This document shows, in pieces, positions 23,276 through 33,671 of a stretch of DNA of 64,000 nucleotides; the stretch's first letter is position 1, and each line of letters begins with the position of its first letter. Both the position numbers and the translations under genes were made by a program. The notes beneath the pieces are model-generated. The model ran no database searches. It was not told the origin of the DNA and saw nothing but the letters and a program-made list of their open reading frames with translations. This DNA comes from Heterodera schachtii (lineage: Eukaryota > Nematoda > Chromadorea > Rhabditida > Heteroderidae), in NCBI GenBank assembly GCA_023374025.1, contig SIJG01000097.1:504776-568775 (forward strand), read 5' to 3'.

Positions 23276-23486
23276 CTTAAATTATTCTTTTTATTTAATT
23301 AGAATAAACTTGGATAAATATTATTCATAATAGGGCCCAGACGCAAAAACAAACAAAAAATTATTTTTGTAGCTTTTCTTATGCGCTAAAAACGATTAAG
23401 CGATTTAACGTGCTTCAACTTTAAACCGGTTTTTGAACTGGTTCAAATGCCGAGAAATAGGGCTCTCCTAACCTTTCGGCGACATA

Positions 23487-23765
23487 TTCGGCGATCTTTA
23501 CAATTTACTCCCAAGAAAGTGGTATGGATTTTTTGGTGAATGACTTCAAAAAGTCAGTCGAAGTCCAATCTGTTGCCTTGAAATCGAACAACAAAATTGG
23601 ATTCGATGATTTCATTCCATTTTCGGTCAGTTTTAATTAAAATGGCATATAAATAATGAAAATCAAAATGAACATAATTAAGGAATTGTTGGACCAGAGC
23701 AAAGACTATTACGACAAAGAAGGGGACAAATTTGCCATAATTTTTAAAAGTAATCCTTGGTGAAC
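23487..23765 (+). pseudogene. Diverged MATH relic cut by the duplication edge
   Basis: It translates without a break as SAIFTIYSQESG through LKSNNKIGFDDFIPFS, then a GTCAGT donor. A second exon (about 23681-23765) reads ELLDQSKDYYDKEGDKFAI. These are the middle and terminal MATH exons of a family member more diverged than the others. Its 5' part is lost exactly at the end of duplication copy 2. Confidence 0.65.
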
Positions 23766-23769
23766 CCAA

Positions 23770-25200
23770 TCATTAAAATTTGTTTTATGAATTTTATGTA
23801 TTAAATAAATTTGAAAAATTACAAATATTCATAAATAAAATAATTAATTTTTTTTTAATTGAAGCAAAATTATTTTACAGGTTGACCAATAAATAAGTAG
23901 GTTCCTAAAACATGCATAAAATCACAAAACATGCAAATAAAAAATGGAAAATTTGCTCATAAATTTTTACAAATACTAAATTAAAAAATTCATACTTAAA
24001 AACTAAACTCAAATTAACCTACAGTGTGGATTATTTAAGTGATAAAAAGGAATTTTTAAATAACACTTATTTGGAACGCTTATGAATCATTAAAATTTAT
24101 AATATTCATTAAAAACCCCATTTAATTAGTCCAATTAATTAAATAAATTAAAAATCATTATAAATTTTTTAAAAAATGGTTACATTCAATTCAATTTGAA
24201 ATTGTTGATTCAAAATTATTCTCAGTTTTATTTGTACGATTTTTGAAGTCACAGAAATTTTAAAAGAAGGTTGAATTTTTACGAAGAATTTTTTTCCAAA
24301 AAATAAAAAATTTAAAAAATTTTATTTACATATTTTTGTACAAATTTGGGGATTTTGGATTTTTATACATATTTCGTACATATTTTAGCATTTTTAATAC
24401 AGATTTTATTTACATGATTTTTCTTACATAAAATTAGGAGCCCTAACAATTATGTCCAAAAAGCAAAAAGGCATGAAACAAACAGAAATATATAATAATT
24501 TAGATTTTTAAATAGACCAATAAAAAAATTTTAAATTTTGGTGCAAAAAACGTCAAGATACTGTAGGCTTCTGTACATCTGAATTGTACATTTTTGTTGC
24601 CCCTTGTGTATGAGAAAATATATTTGGGTCAGTATTTTGCTGAATGATCAAAAAAAGAAGAAGGATTAAATTCAAATTATCTCTGTTCTCTTCTCTTTAA
24701 GTTTTGCATCGTAAAAACATATTTTTATCTTTTTATGCTTTACAAGATAAAAAACATTAATTTGCACTGTTCAAAATTGGGTACATTTGTGTGATTTTTG
24801 AAGTGAAATATTGGATAAATCCAACGAACTAATTTGTCGCAATTCCATGCGTTTTTACCAGCAGTTGGATGGTTCAGTCCCAAAGCCATTTGCCACTTTA
24901 TTCCCGGGTCTGTAACGCTTCAGGGATTGGTTGCCGCAAAAAATTCTTTCGGATTCTTCAATTACAGCCTGAGAGCTATCGATTGGTATATATTTTTGCC
25001 ATTTTAGACTCCGGGCCATATGACCGATATTTAATTAGGATTTTAAGGGTCCGCCGCCGGGTAAACTTTTTTCCTATTTTGGCTCAATCAAACAATTATT
25101 AATTTTACTAAAAAACTCAATTCTTGTGTTTTGCTGTTTTATTTGTTAGTTTATTCAAAATAAAAACAATTTTTAAATTTCTTCTCAATTATGTTTCTCT
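23770..25200. other. AT-rich intergenic DNA and repeat debris
   Basis: No gene. 24330-24440 is built of 'tacatatttngtacatatttt' words, also found near 31200, 53280 and 61080. 24978-25068 repeats 18508-18617. Confidence 0.5.
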
Positions 25201-25214
25201 GCCTGCTGTTTTTT

Positions 25215-25290
25215 ATCCAATCCTTTCCCTGGTCTAAAATCGATTTTATCGATTCTTTTCACATGCTTTCGATGTTAAGTGTCTGACTTT
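25215..25290 (+). promoter_or_regulatory. 5'-flank block shared with the gene at 661-3733
   Basis: 'ggtctaaaatcgatttt', an adjacent ATCGAT and 'acatgctttcgatg' match the inverted block at 4195-4275. It lies about 415-490 bp upstream of the start codon at 25703. It is either a retained promoter element or an echo of the duplicated upstream segment. Confidence 0.35.
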
Positions 25291-25702
25291 CGCTGTCTCA
25301 ACTCTTACACAAACTCAAAAAAAAAAAAAAAAATTAAAAGGAATAGTGCAAAAATTTTGAAACTTACAAACAAATCACTGTTTTGTTTCCATTTTGGTCG
25401 GCACTACTTAGCGATTGAAAATTTTTTTGATTAAATTGATAAAAGCACTGTTTCAAAATTAAAATTTCACCAAGACAAAAGGAAATATGAAAAAAAAAAC
25501 ATAAAAATTGGCATAATGCCACTAAAATTTGACAAATTTCTTTTAAACAATATGGAATTTCATTAAGCAAATTCTTTTTGGCCAAAAATTTCGAAGAAAC
25601 TTAAAAAAAACTAAAATTCATTTTTTTTCATGTTTCATCCTTTTAAACGTGCCTCAATTCACAGTTAATTAAGACACTTATTGCAATTTTTGTTTTCGAT
25701 AA

Positions 25703-27045
25703 ATGCCATCGTCGGTAGAACGAATGAAACATTTGATGAGCACGGGTGAGCATTCGGATGTGCATTTTTTGGTGGGGGACGGAGACGCAAAAGAGGCGAG
25801 TTTAATTTAATCCGCCTATTTTTTGGATTTTAATTTAATTATTTTAATAAATTTTTCTTAGTTTTTTTTTTCAAATATTCACCAGTCTTTTACATATTTA
25901 CAGTTCCATTCGGCATTTTAACAACAAACGAAGTGATCGGCATTGAACAGTACCATACCAATCCGAATTTTTGTGCGATTTCCGATGGCTTACTGTACCC
26001 AGACTGCAATTTCCGAGTCACCGCCGAATTTGGACATTTGGAACATTATTAATGGATATTGTAAAACTGTCCGAATTTGCACGAGAGGAAAATGGGAGCA
26101 GTCGAGTACATAAATGGACTTTCATGGAAAATATGGGCAAAAATAAAAACGAAAACGGGAAACACTGACGACAATGAGAAATGGTTGAGCATTTACCTTT
26201 TGTGCGATGCTCCAGAAGAAGGTGCAAAATTAACTATTCATTAGTGCTGATTAACAACGATAATTAATTACCATTAAGATTTGTATTGGCACTGCATCGT
26301 TCGTTCGGCAACTTTTCGAATTATTTCACGAAAAAATGGGGTGGACAATTCGATTGGGACAGTTTGTGACCGTGTTTTAAACAATAAATCGACAGGCTTG
26401 GGATTCGTTAATTTCATTTCCTTTGCAGTGAGTGCAAATTCAAAGAAAATGACCAACTAATATTCACAATTAACTGAAAAAAAAATCATTAAAATTAAGG
26501 AATTGATAGACTCGAGCAATGGCTTCTACAACAGAGAAGAGGACAAATTGACATTAGCCATTGATGTCACAGTGAAAGATGAAAAAACAGAGAAATCCAT
26601 TTTGGGTTAAAGCAAATCCAATGGAAAAATTTCGATAGACATTGAAAAAGTGTCAGAATTTGCGAGAGAAATCATTGGGAGTGAACATAAAAGTTAAATT
26701 GTGCACATTCAACAAAGGATTACCATGGAAAATATGGGCACAAAAAAGAGGGAAAAATGGAAGCACTGACAATGAGAAATGGTTGGTTGGGCTTTTATCT
26801 TTTGTGTGCTGGACCAAAAGAAGGTGCAAATTAAGTGCTAATTAATAAAGTAATTAATAATTAATTGTCATTAAGACAAAACTTGGGAATGCAAATGTTC
26901 GGCAACTTTTCGAATTGTCTCGCCAAAAAAACAACATGGGAGATTATTGGAGAGAATTCAGCGAAGAAAGAACTTTTAACAGCAAATCGAACTCCAGCTG
27001 GGATATGACAATTTCATTTCCTTTGCTGTGAGTGACAATTAAACA
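25703..27045 (+). pseudogene. BTB/MATH copy with deletions and stops
   Basis: The first exon starts at ATG 25703 (MPSSVERMKHLM..HSDVHFLVGDGDAKE) and has a GC donor. The next recognisable exon is already the BACK end (VPFGILTTNEVIG), so the rest of BTB and BACK is deleted. The shift before MDIVKLSEFA near 26045 is identical to the one in the copy at 18.6-20.7 kb. A further deletion and shift follows near 26098. The middle exon (about 26275-26430) is readable. The composite exon (from about 26502; ELIDSSNGFYNREEDKLTL) contains in-frame stops near 26608 and 26696. A last, degenerate middle exon ends near 27030. Confidence 0.8.
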
Positions 27046-27352
27046 TTCCCGGCGCTACTTTAAAGACGGTACATTTTGAAATTTATCAAAAAGTAAAAAC
27101 AAAAGGGGGGGGGGGGCCTTTTGGTTGTAAAATTTTTTTAATGTATGGTTATGAAAATTTGGTCCCGGGGGTTTTTTGAGTCCCTGATCACGAATCTTTC
27201 AATTATTTTGACTAATTCTTATTTCCTAACCTAAATTTGAACAAAAAATCAGAAAATTCAAATTTTAAATTTTTGTACGAGTTCGAGTTCGGGATTAGAA
27301 ATTGGTCAAAATAGATGTCAAATTCGTGATCAGCGACCTTGAAAACTCCGTA

Positions 27353-27579
27353 NNNNNNNNNNNNNNNNNNNNNNNNNNNNNNNNNNNNNNNNNNNNNNNN
27401 NNNNNNNNNNNNNNNNNNNNNNNNNNNNNNNNNNNNNNNNNNNNNNNNNNNNNNNNNNNNNNNNNNNNNNNNNNNNNNNNNNNNNNNNNNNNNNNNNNNN
27501 NNNNNNNNNNNNNNNNNNNNNNNNNNNNNNNNNNNNNNNNNNNNNNNNNNNNNNNNNNNNNNNNNNNNNNNNNNNNNNN
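27353..27579. other. Assembly gap (227 N)
   Basis: A run of unknown bases. Sequence joined across it may be wrong, and exons of the minus-strand gene starting at 27980 may lie in or beyond it. Confidence 1.
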
Positions 27580-27657
27580 TAAAATTTTTTTTCTTTAATT
27601 TGTCTTTGTGTTAATAAATTTAATTGTTTGTTTATTCATTTGTTTATGCAAATTCAC

Positions 27658-27980
27658 CTGCTTTTTGTCCTTCTCGCGGTTTTCTCGTTCGATAATTGAC
27701 AGCCATTCTCTTGCCTTTAAAAAGAGAAATTATTTTAAAAAATTTAAGTGAAATTTGATTTTATTCATAAATTGATTCTTATTATTTCTAACTTTTGGTG
27801 GCACAACCGATTCAGACGACGCTTTGAATTCGTCGTCCCAAGAAAGTGCGGCGGATTTGGTTCGGGCTGAAAAGCAAAACAAATTAGGATCACAAATAAG
27901 TATCTATTATCCATTTAAATTAAATATTTACTGGTGCTTCCGTCGGAAGATGACAGAGATTTGTTAGTGGGTTGACTCAT
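27658..27980 (-). CDS. First three exons of an unrecognised gene
   Basis: An ATG at 27980 opens exon 27980-27932 (MSQPTNKSLSSSDGST). Exons 27866-27793 (RTKSAALSWDDEFKASSE..) and 27714-27658 (AREWLSIIERENREKDKKQ) follow. GT donors and AG acceptors are present, and the phases agree (49 + 74 + 57 nt). The 60 residues are hydrophilic, Ser-rich at first and then a charged helix. The reading continues past a donor at 27657, and the following exon is not visible, perhaps lost in the N gap. I do not recognise the family. Consistent phases across two introns support a real gene. Confidence 0.5.
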
Positions 27981-28274
27981 TTTTGAGAAATATTTGGTAA
28001 GTAATTAATTAGAATTAGTTAGGTTAGGCTTTAAGTATTAAGAATCTTCAAGGAAATTGTAAATTAAAAAATGTTTTAATATTTTACTCAGTTTTGCTTC
28101 ATTAAAATAAGGGCAAAAAATCTGCAAAATGAATGATGTTTCGATGTATGGAAGGAGACAGAAAATCAAAAAAAAAAACAATGGCATTTTCATGCAATGT
28201 CAAAAGAGACAAATCAAAAAGGGATTAAAAACAAATATTTGGGTAATGATGGCAAAGTGCAGGAAAATTATGTG

Positions 28275-30066
28275 GAAGGGGCTGATTTGTGAGGAGAAAA
28301 GATGAGGGAGGGAGGGGAAAAAGGGTGGGGGAGAGGGGAAAAGTGTGGGGGAGGGAGGAGAAAAAGGTGGGGGAGGGAGGGGAAAAGGTGGGGGAGAGGG
28401 GAAAAGTGTGTGGGAGGGAGGAGAAAAAGGTGGGGGAGGGAGGGGAAAAGTGTGGGGGAGGGAAGGGAAAAGTGTGGGGGAGGGAAGGGAAAAGTGGGGG
28501 GGGGGGAGGAGAAAAAGGGGGGGGGGGGGGGGGAAAAGGTGGGGGAGAGGGGAAAAGTGTGTGGGAGGGAGGAGAAAAAGGTGGGGGAGGGAGGGGAAAA
28601 GTGTGGGGGAGGGAAGGGAAAAGTGTGGGGGAGGGAAGGGAAAAGTGTGGGGGAGGGAGGAGAAAAAGGTGGGGGAGGGAGGGGAAAAGGTGGGGGAGAG
28701 GGGAAAAGTGTGTGGGAGGGAGGAGAAAAAGGTGGGGGAGGGAGGGGAAAAGTGTGGGGGAGGGAAGGGAAAAGTGTGGGGGAGGGAAGGGAAAAGTGTG
28801 GGGGAGGGAAGGGAAAAGTGTGGGGGAGGGAGGAGAAAAAGGTGGGGGAGGGAGGGGAAAAGGTGGGGGGGAGGGGAAAGTGTGTGGGAGGGAGGAGAAA
28901 AAGGTGGGGGAGGGAAGGGAAAAGTGTGGGGGAGGGAAGGGAAAAGTGTGGGGGAGGGAAGGGAAAAGTGTGGGGGAGGGAGGGGAAAAGGGTGGGGGAG
29001 GGAGGAGAAAAAGGTGGGGGAGGGAGGGGAAGAGGGGGGGGGAAGGGGAGAAGTGTGTGGGAGGGAGGAGAAAAAGGTGGGGGAGGGAGGGGAAAAGGGG
29101 GGGGGGGGGAGGGGAAAAGGGGGGGGGGGGGAGGGGAAAAGTGGGGGGGAGGGAAGGGAAAAGTGTGGGGGAGGGAGGAGAAAAGGGTGGGGGAGGGAGG
29201 GGAAAAGGTGGGGGAGAGGGGAAAAGTGTGTGGGAGGGAGGAGGAAAAAGGTGGGGGAGGGGGGGGAAAAGGGTGGGGGGGGGAAGGGAAAAGTGTGGGG
29301 GAGGGAAGGGAAAAGTGTGGGGGAGGGAAGGGAAAAGTGTGGGGGGAGGGAAGGGAAAAGGTGGAGGAGGGAGGGGAAAAGGTGGGGGAGAGGGGAAAAG
29401 TGTGGGGGAGGGAGGAGAAAAAGGTGGGGGAGGGAGGGGAAAAGTGTGGGGGAGGGAGGGGAAAAGTGTGGGGGAGGGAGGGGAAAAGGGTGGAGGGGGG
29501 AGGGGAAAGTGTGGGGGAGGGAGGAGAAAAAGGTGGGGGAGGGAGGGGAAAGGTGGGGGAGAGGGGAAAAGTGTGGGGGAGGGAGGAGAAAAAGGTGGGG
29601 GAGGGAGGGGAAAGTGTGGGGGAGGGAAGGGAAAAGTGTGGGGGAGGGAGGGGAAAAGTGTGGGGGAGGGAAGGGAAAGTGTGGGGGAGGGAGGGGAAAA
29701 GTTGGGGGAGAGGGGAAAAGGGTGGAAGAGGGAGGGGAAAAATTGCGGGAGAGGGGAAAAGAGTGGAAGAGGGAGGGGAAAACGGTGGAAGAGAGAGGGG
29801 AAAAGTGTGGGGGAGGGAGGAGAAAAGGTGGGGGAGGGAAGGGAAAAGTGTGGAAGAGGGGAAAATTTGGGGGAGAAGGTAAAAAGGTGGAAGAGGGAGG
29901 GGAAGTGTGGGGGAGGGAAGGGAAAAGTGTGGAAGAAGGGAAAATTTGGGGGAGAAGGTAAAAAGGATGGAAGAGGGAGGGGAAGTGTGGGGGGAGAAGG
30001 GAAAAGTGTGGGGGAGGGAGGGGAAAAAGGTGGGGGAGGGAGGGGAAAAGGTGGGGGAGAGGAGAA
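28275..30066 (+). repeat. 1.8 kb polypurine minisatellite
   Basis: The plus strand is almost only G and A with scattered T. It is built from about 22-bp units such as gtgtgggggagggaagggaa+aa, with variants (gggaggagaaaaaggt; gggagaggggaaaa). Long ORFs in all three plus frames and on the minus strand (Pro/Ser/Phe-rich) exist only because the repeat lacks stops. G-runs of 3-5 are spaced every few bases, so G-quadruplex and triplex (H-DNA) formation is plausible. Confidence 0.95.
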
Positions 30067-30169
30067 ATCGAATGATACTTAAGAATGCTAATTGTTCATT
30101 TTTAACTTTGATTGTGATGCGGATTTTTATTCGTTTAATTATCTTTTTTAACGTCAATATTCATAAATA

Positions 30170-31440
30170 AAAAAGAATATATTGGCTTTCATAAATTAAA
30201 AACTTTAAAATGTAATTTTTTATTTTTTGCTTTTCTGTATTCTTTGAGAATTCCTTTTAAATAAAAACGAAAAAAAACACACCCCTCAAGACTGAAAATT
30301 CCAAAAATTTTAAAAAACCGATTCCGAATCACTTCTTACGAAAATCGTATGTGCTTTACCTCTGAAATGCTTAAAATGTACTTAATTTGCAAATGCAATA
30401 GTTTCTAGAGAATCTCAATTTTTATTGCTCTAAATTTCTCCTTTTTTATTAAAATATTTGAATACATTGGCATTTTTACTGATCACTGCTCAGAATAAAA
30501 CGCCAAATAAAGGTTTTACGAAACGACTCACAACAGCACGTTTTTGGTCACATTTTTTTCCTTTTTTTTTAAATCGTGAAAAAATATTTCTGGGTTTTTT
30601 GGGACACTGATCACGAATATGATTCATACACTCGACTATTCCTAATCGAAAACTTGAATTTGAACAAAAAAATCAAAAATTAAAGTGTTTAATTTTTCCG
30701 TTTTTCAACAAATAATTTTTGCTTCGAATATTTTTCATTTTTATATTTAATATTTTTCCGACATTTATGATCTGTAGGGATGTCAATTTTATGCAAATGC
30801 ATATTTTTTCCCTGGCTTCTCCATGCTCTAAATAGTAGGAACACTTTCTTTTTTGTGTTTGCGAACAAAAATCGAGACTTTTATTTACATATTTTATTTT
30901 CTTTTTTTTATACATATTTAGAGGATTTTTATTGAAAATTTTGGAAATCCTCAAAAAATCCAAATTTCGTCAAATTTTTCGTTCATATTTTCATTTTTTA
31001 AAAAATATTTTGAGAACTTTTTAAATTTATAGAAATTTCTTGTGAAAAAAAACGAATCTTTTTTTTGAAAATGTACCCTAAAAAATACCAAATATTAATT
31101 TTTTAAATACTGAAAGTGATTATAAACCTAATTTGGTTACATTTTATGCATATTTTACCCTCTATAATTAATTTTTTTCCAAAAATAACAATTTTAAAAA
31201 TTTTAATTACATATTTGGTACATATTTTAGGGTTTTTCTTACATATTTCGAGATTTTTTTTTTTTACATATTTATGCACATATTTTTGACATTCCTAATG
31301 ATCTGTAATCTCTCTCACTAGCAATGCAAATTAAATGAAAACCTTTTAATTTATTTGAAATCCCCATAAAACTTGAAAATAATTATATAATAAAAATAAT
31401 ATATAAAAAATATCCCCAAAAATCAGCTCACATTTTTAAT
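30170..31440. other. AT-rich intergenic DNA
   Basis: No supportable gene. It contains 'acatattt' repeat-family words (30885-30920 and 31140-31280), a phrase shared inverted with 61190-61260 (gcgaacaaaaatcgagac / gtcccaacttttgttcgc) and an 'acacccctcaag' motif near 30280. Confidence 0.45.
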
Positions 31441-31452
31441 TGAATGCTTTAA

Positions 31453-31629
31453 TTATATCCTTTTGCTGCCATTTCGTGCATTTTGCCCACCTTTTGTGCC
31501 ACGTGCCTTTTGCTGTGTCTCTTTGGCACTTTCCATGCCGGCCATGTCAAAGCGAACCGTCTTTTTCTGCTTCTGCTTCATCTTCTCCTCCTCCGTCCCT
31601 TTCTGCTTCTGTTTCTTGTCCGCTGCCAT
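31453..31629 (-). CDS. Small Lys-rich protein (hypothetical)
   Basis: ATG at 31629 opens a 58-residue reading frame, MAADKKQKQKGTEEEKMKQK, followed by a KKTVRFDMAGMES segment and a basic tail ending GSKRI and a stop at 31453. Base composition is near 50% GC, well above the AT-rich flanks, which favours coding. An AG at 31640 just upstream could be a splice acceptor, so it may be the last exon of a longer gene. I do not recognise the family. The protein is highly charged with no signal peptide. Confidence 0.4.
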   Translation of the reverse strand: MAADKKQKQKGTEEEKMKQKQKKTVRFDMAGMESAKETQQKARGTKGGQNARNGSKRI

Positions 31630-31744
31630 TTTCTCCACTAAATTTTTTTGATGGATTTTTAAAATAAATTTATTTAAAAAATTGTTTTTTTAATAATCAT
31701 TTTTCCCGTTTGCCTTTGATCAAATAATAAAACATTTTTTCAAT

Positions 31745-32050
31745 GTGATTGGACAAAATAAATTTAACTCTCAAATGAATCTGCTAAAATTAGATCATTT
31801 TTATAATGATTATAGTTTAGGCACTGTAATTAATGTATGTACGAGCAAAAATAATAACGTTCAAATTAATTTTTTGACTAAAAAATTCAGCATGAAAATG
31901 GCATATCGCATAAATTCTGACCTTTTAAATAAAGTTTTTGCAATTGCCTCGTACAAAAGGGCAGATGACCCAGAAAAAGTCGCCAGATGGAGATCAATAG
32001 CAGAAGAAGACGGACACAAGTCTTTTGAATTACTAATTAGCAAATGCTAA
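31745..32050 (+). CDS. Possible 101-aa ORF or exon
   Basis: An open frame starts MIGQNKFNSQMN and ends with a more protein-like stretch, YKRADDPEKVARWRSIAEED and HKSFELLISKC, with a stop at 32048. Its 3' half is less AT-rich than the flanks. There is no domain I recognise, no signal peptide and no clear splice partner. It could be an exon or a chance ORF. Confidence 0.25.
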   Translation: MIGQNKFNSQMNLLKLDHFYNDYSLGTVINVCTSKNNNVQINFLTKKFSMKMAYRINSDLLNKVFAIASYKRADDPEKVARWRSIAEEDGHKSFELLISKC

Positions 32051-32059
32051 TTTGCAGTA

Positions 32060-33660
32060 ATTTTCAATGACAATTTTCCAATAAAAAACTATTTGATTTT
32101 AAATTTCTCATTTTAAACAATTATTTTGAATTGTTTTGCCTTTTAAATATATTTTCGATTCGGACTGTTCCTAAGCTCATAATGCTTCTTCAATTCGCCT
32201 TTGTGTGATTAATTTTAATTATCGTTTTTCTTTAAATTTTCTAAATCTGATTAATTGCGAATATTAAAAATTTATATCAAAAATACATGGAATTGGCTGA
32301 TTAGTACATAATTTTCAGAAGTATCTTTTTACCTCATTTTGGATAAAAAAAATAAAATTTGCAATTAATTTGGGATGTTTAATTTGCTTTTTTTCAATTT
32401 AAATAAAAATGATTGCCCCGAATTCAAAATTTATTTGAACAGCTTCACTGTAATTATGCTGAATTCTTTTTGTTGTCTATTTTGATAATGAAAACCACCC
32501 AATCTTTTGATAAGTTCAAAAATTAAAATTTAATTAGAATTTTATTTAGTTTATTATTTTTTTTAATAAAAATTAATTAACAATTAATTTTTGTCATTTG
32601 TCAAATACCAACAATGAGAATCCTTTGCCATTTCTTTCTGTTCCACCATTTTTTGCTGTACAATTGTCGGCCTATTTATCAGTTTCAAAGGGAAAACAAG
32701 GTAATTAATTAACTAAATATGATTATTCTGAGTAATTGATTATATTAATAATTAATTATTCCGTATTTATTACGCTTTTTCATCTTTATTTCATTGTCCG
32801 CGTAAAGCGCTTTGAGCCGGACCAATTGGCGGGCTCACAATTTGGCCAGCAAATGGCATCCAAAATGGGCCTTGAAAAATTTTTCTGATTTTCGACCTTA
32901 AATTCTCTTTTTTTTTATTTTTTAGCGGGAGCGGGATTTTTACGGGATTTAATCTTACAAGAAATCGTGTCGTATAATCCAAAAAAGCCAGTTACGGAAC
33001 AAAATTACGGAATAATCCAAAAAACCGTAACCCGTATTCCGTAACTCCTAAAACGCCGTAATCCGTAATTACGTCCAGCCCTGCTAACCATAGAAAGAAC
33101 ATATTTTCTGTCATATTTTATGACATAATTTTTTTCTTTTTATAAGCTTTAGTTTGTTGATTATGAAAACTTTTCACAAATTTTGAAAGAATTTTTTTAA
33201 TTTTTTAGCCATTAATTTTTAAATCTTAAAATGATCATTGTAGTCTGTATACCCACAGAAAGAACATAGCTCTGTTAAATTTGTAATTTATTAAATTCAT
33301 TCATATGAAAATAAAATTTTAAAAAAAACATAAATAAAAAGAATTATTTGATGCATTTTCTTCATAATTTCACTTTCTTATTTATAAACAATTCAACTGA
33401 CAAAACATAAAAAAGCAACTATTTTCAAAAAGTAATATTATTTTATTTTATTAATTTATGTTATTATGAATAATTCATTTATGTGAAAAGAATAGAAAAA
33501 TAAGGCCAACTTCACTCACTTTTTTAAACCCATCATTTCTGCGTTAGTCTCAAAAAATCCAAACAAATTAAACGTATTCAAACGAAAACGAAACAAAATA
33601 AATACGTGGGGCAATTATCAGATAAATTTCCATTCATAATGACCGATCATTTCCCAATAA
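32060..33660. other. Mostly AT-rich; possible short minus-strand exons and a MITE end
   Basis: Around 32845-32600 the minus strand reads QLVRLKALYADNEIKMKKR, then a GT donor, an AG and a second short open stretch, which may be the end of an unrecognised gene. Near 33060-33085 'tacgtccagccctg' resembles the hAT terminus CAGGGCTGGA, preceded by iterated 'ccgtaa' words, but I found no matching left end. The remainder (33100-33660) is AT-rich without a gene. Confidence 0.25.
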
Positions 33661-33671
33661 TTCATTCACTT

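Larger units (their letters stand above)
20118..23486. repeat. Segmental duplication, copy 2
   Basis: This is the partner of 13119-18505. It lacks the 1.1 kb transposon and the 42-bp minisatellite and keeps the empty transposon target near 21214-21222. Its right edge cuts into a diverged MATH exon at 23487. Confidence 0.9.

Noticed and set aside
27302..27614. ORFs running through the N gap
   Set aside because: Most residues are unknown bases, so they are artefacts of the gap.
28268..30170. Five very long ORFs (up to 629 codons) in the G/A-rich tract, both strands
   Set aside because: They exist because the repeat lacks stop triplets. Composition is pure low complexity (Gly/Glu/Lys or Pro/Ser/Phe), and all plus frames are open together.
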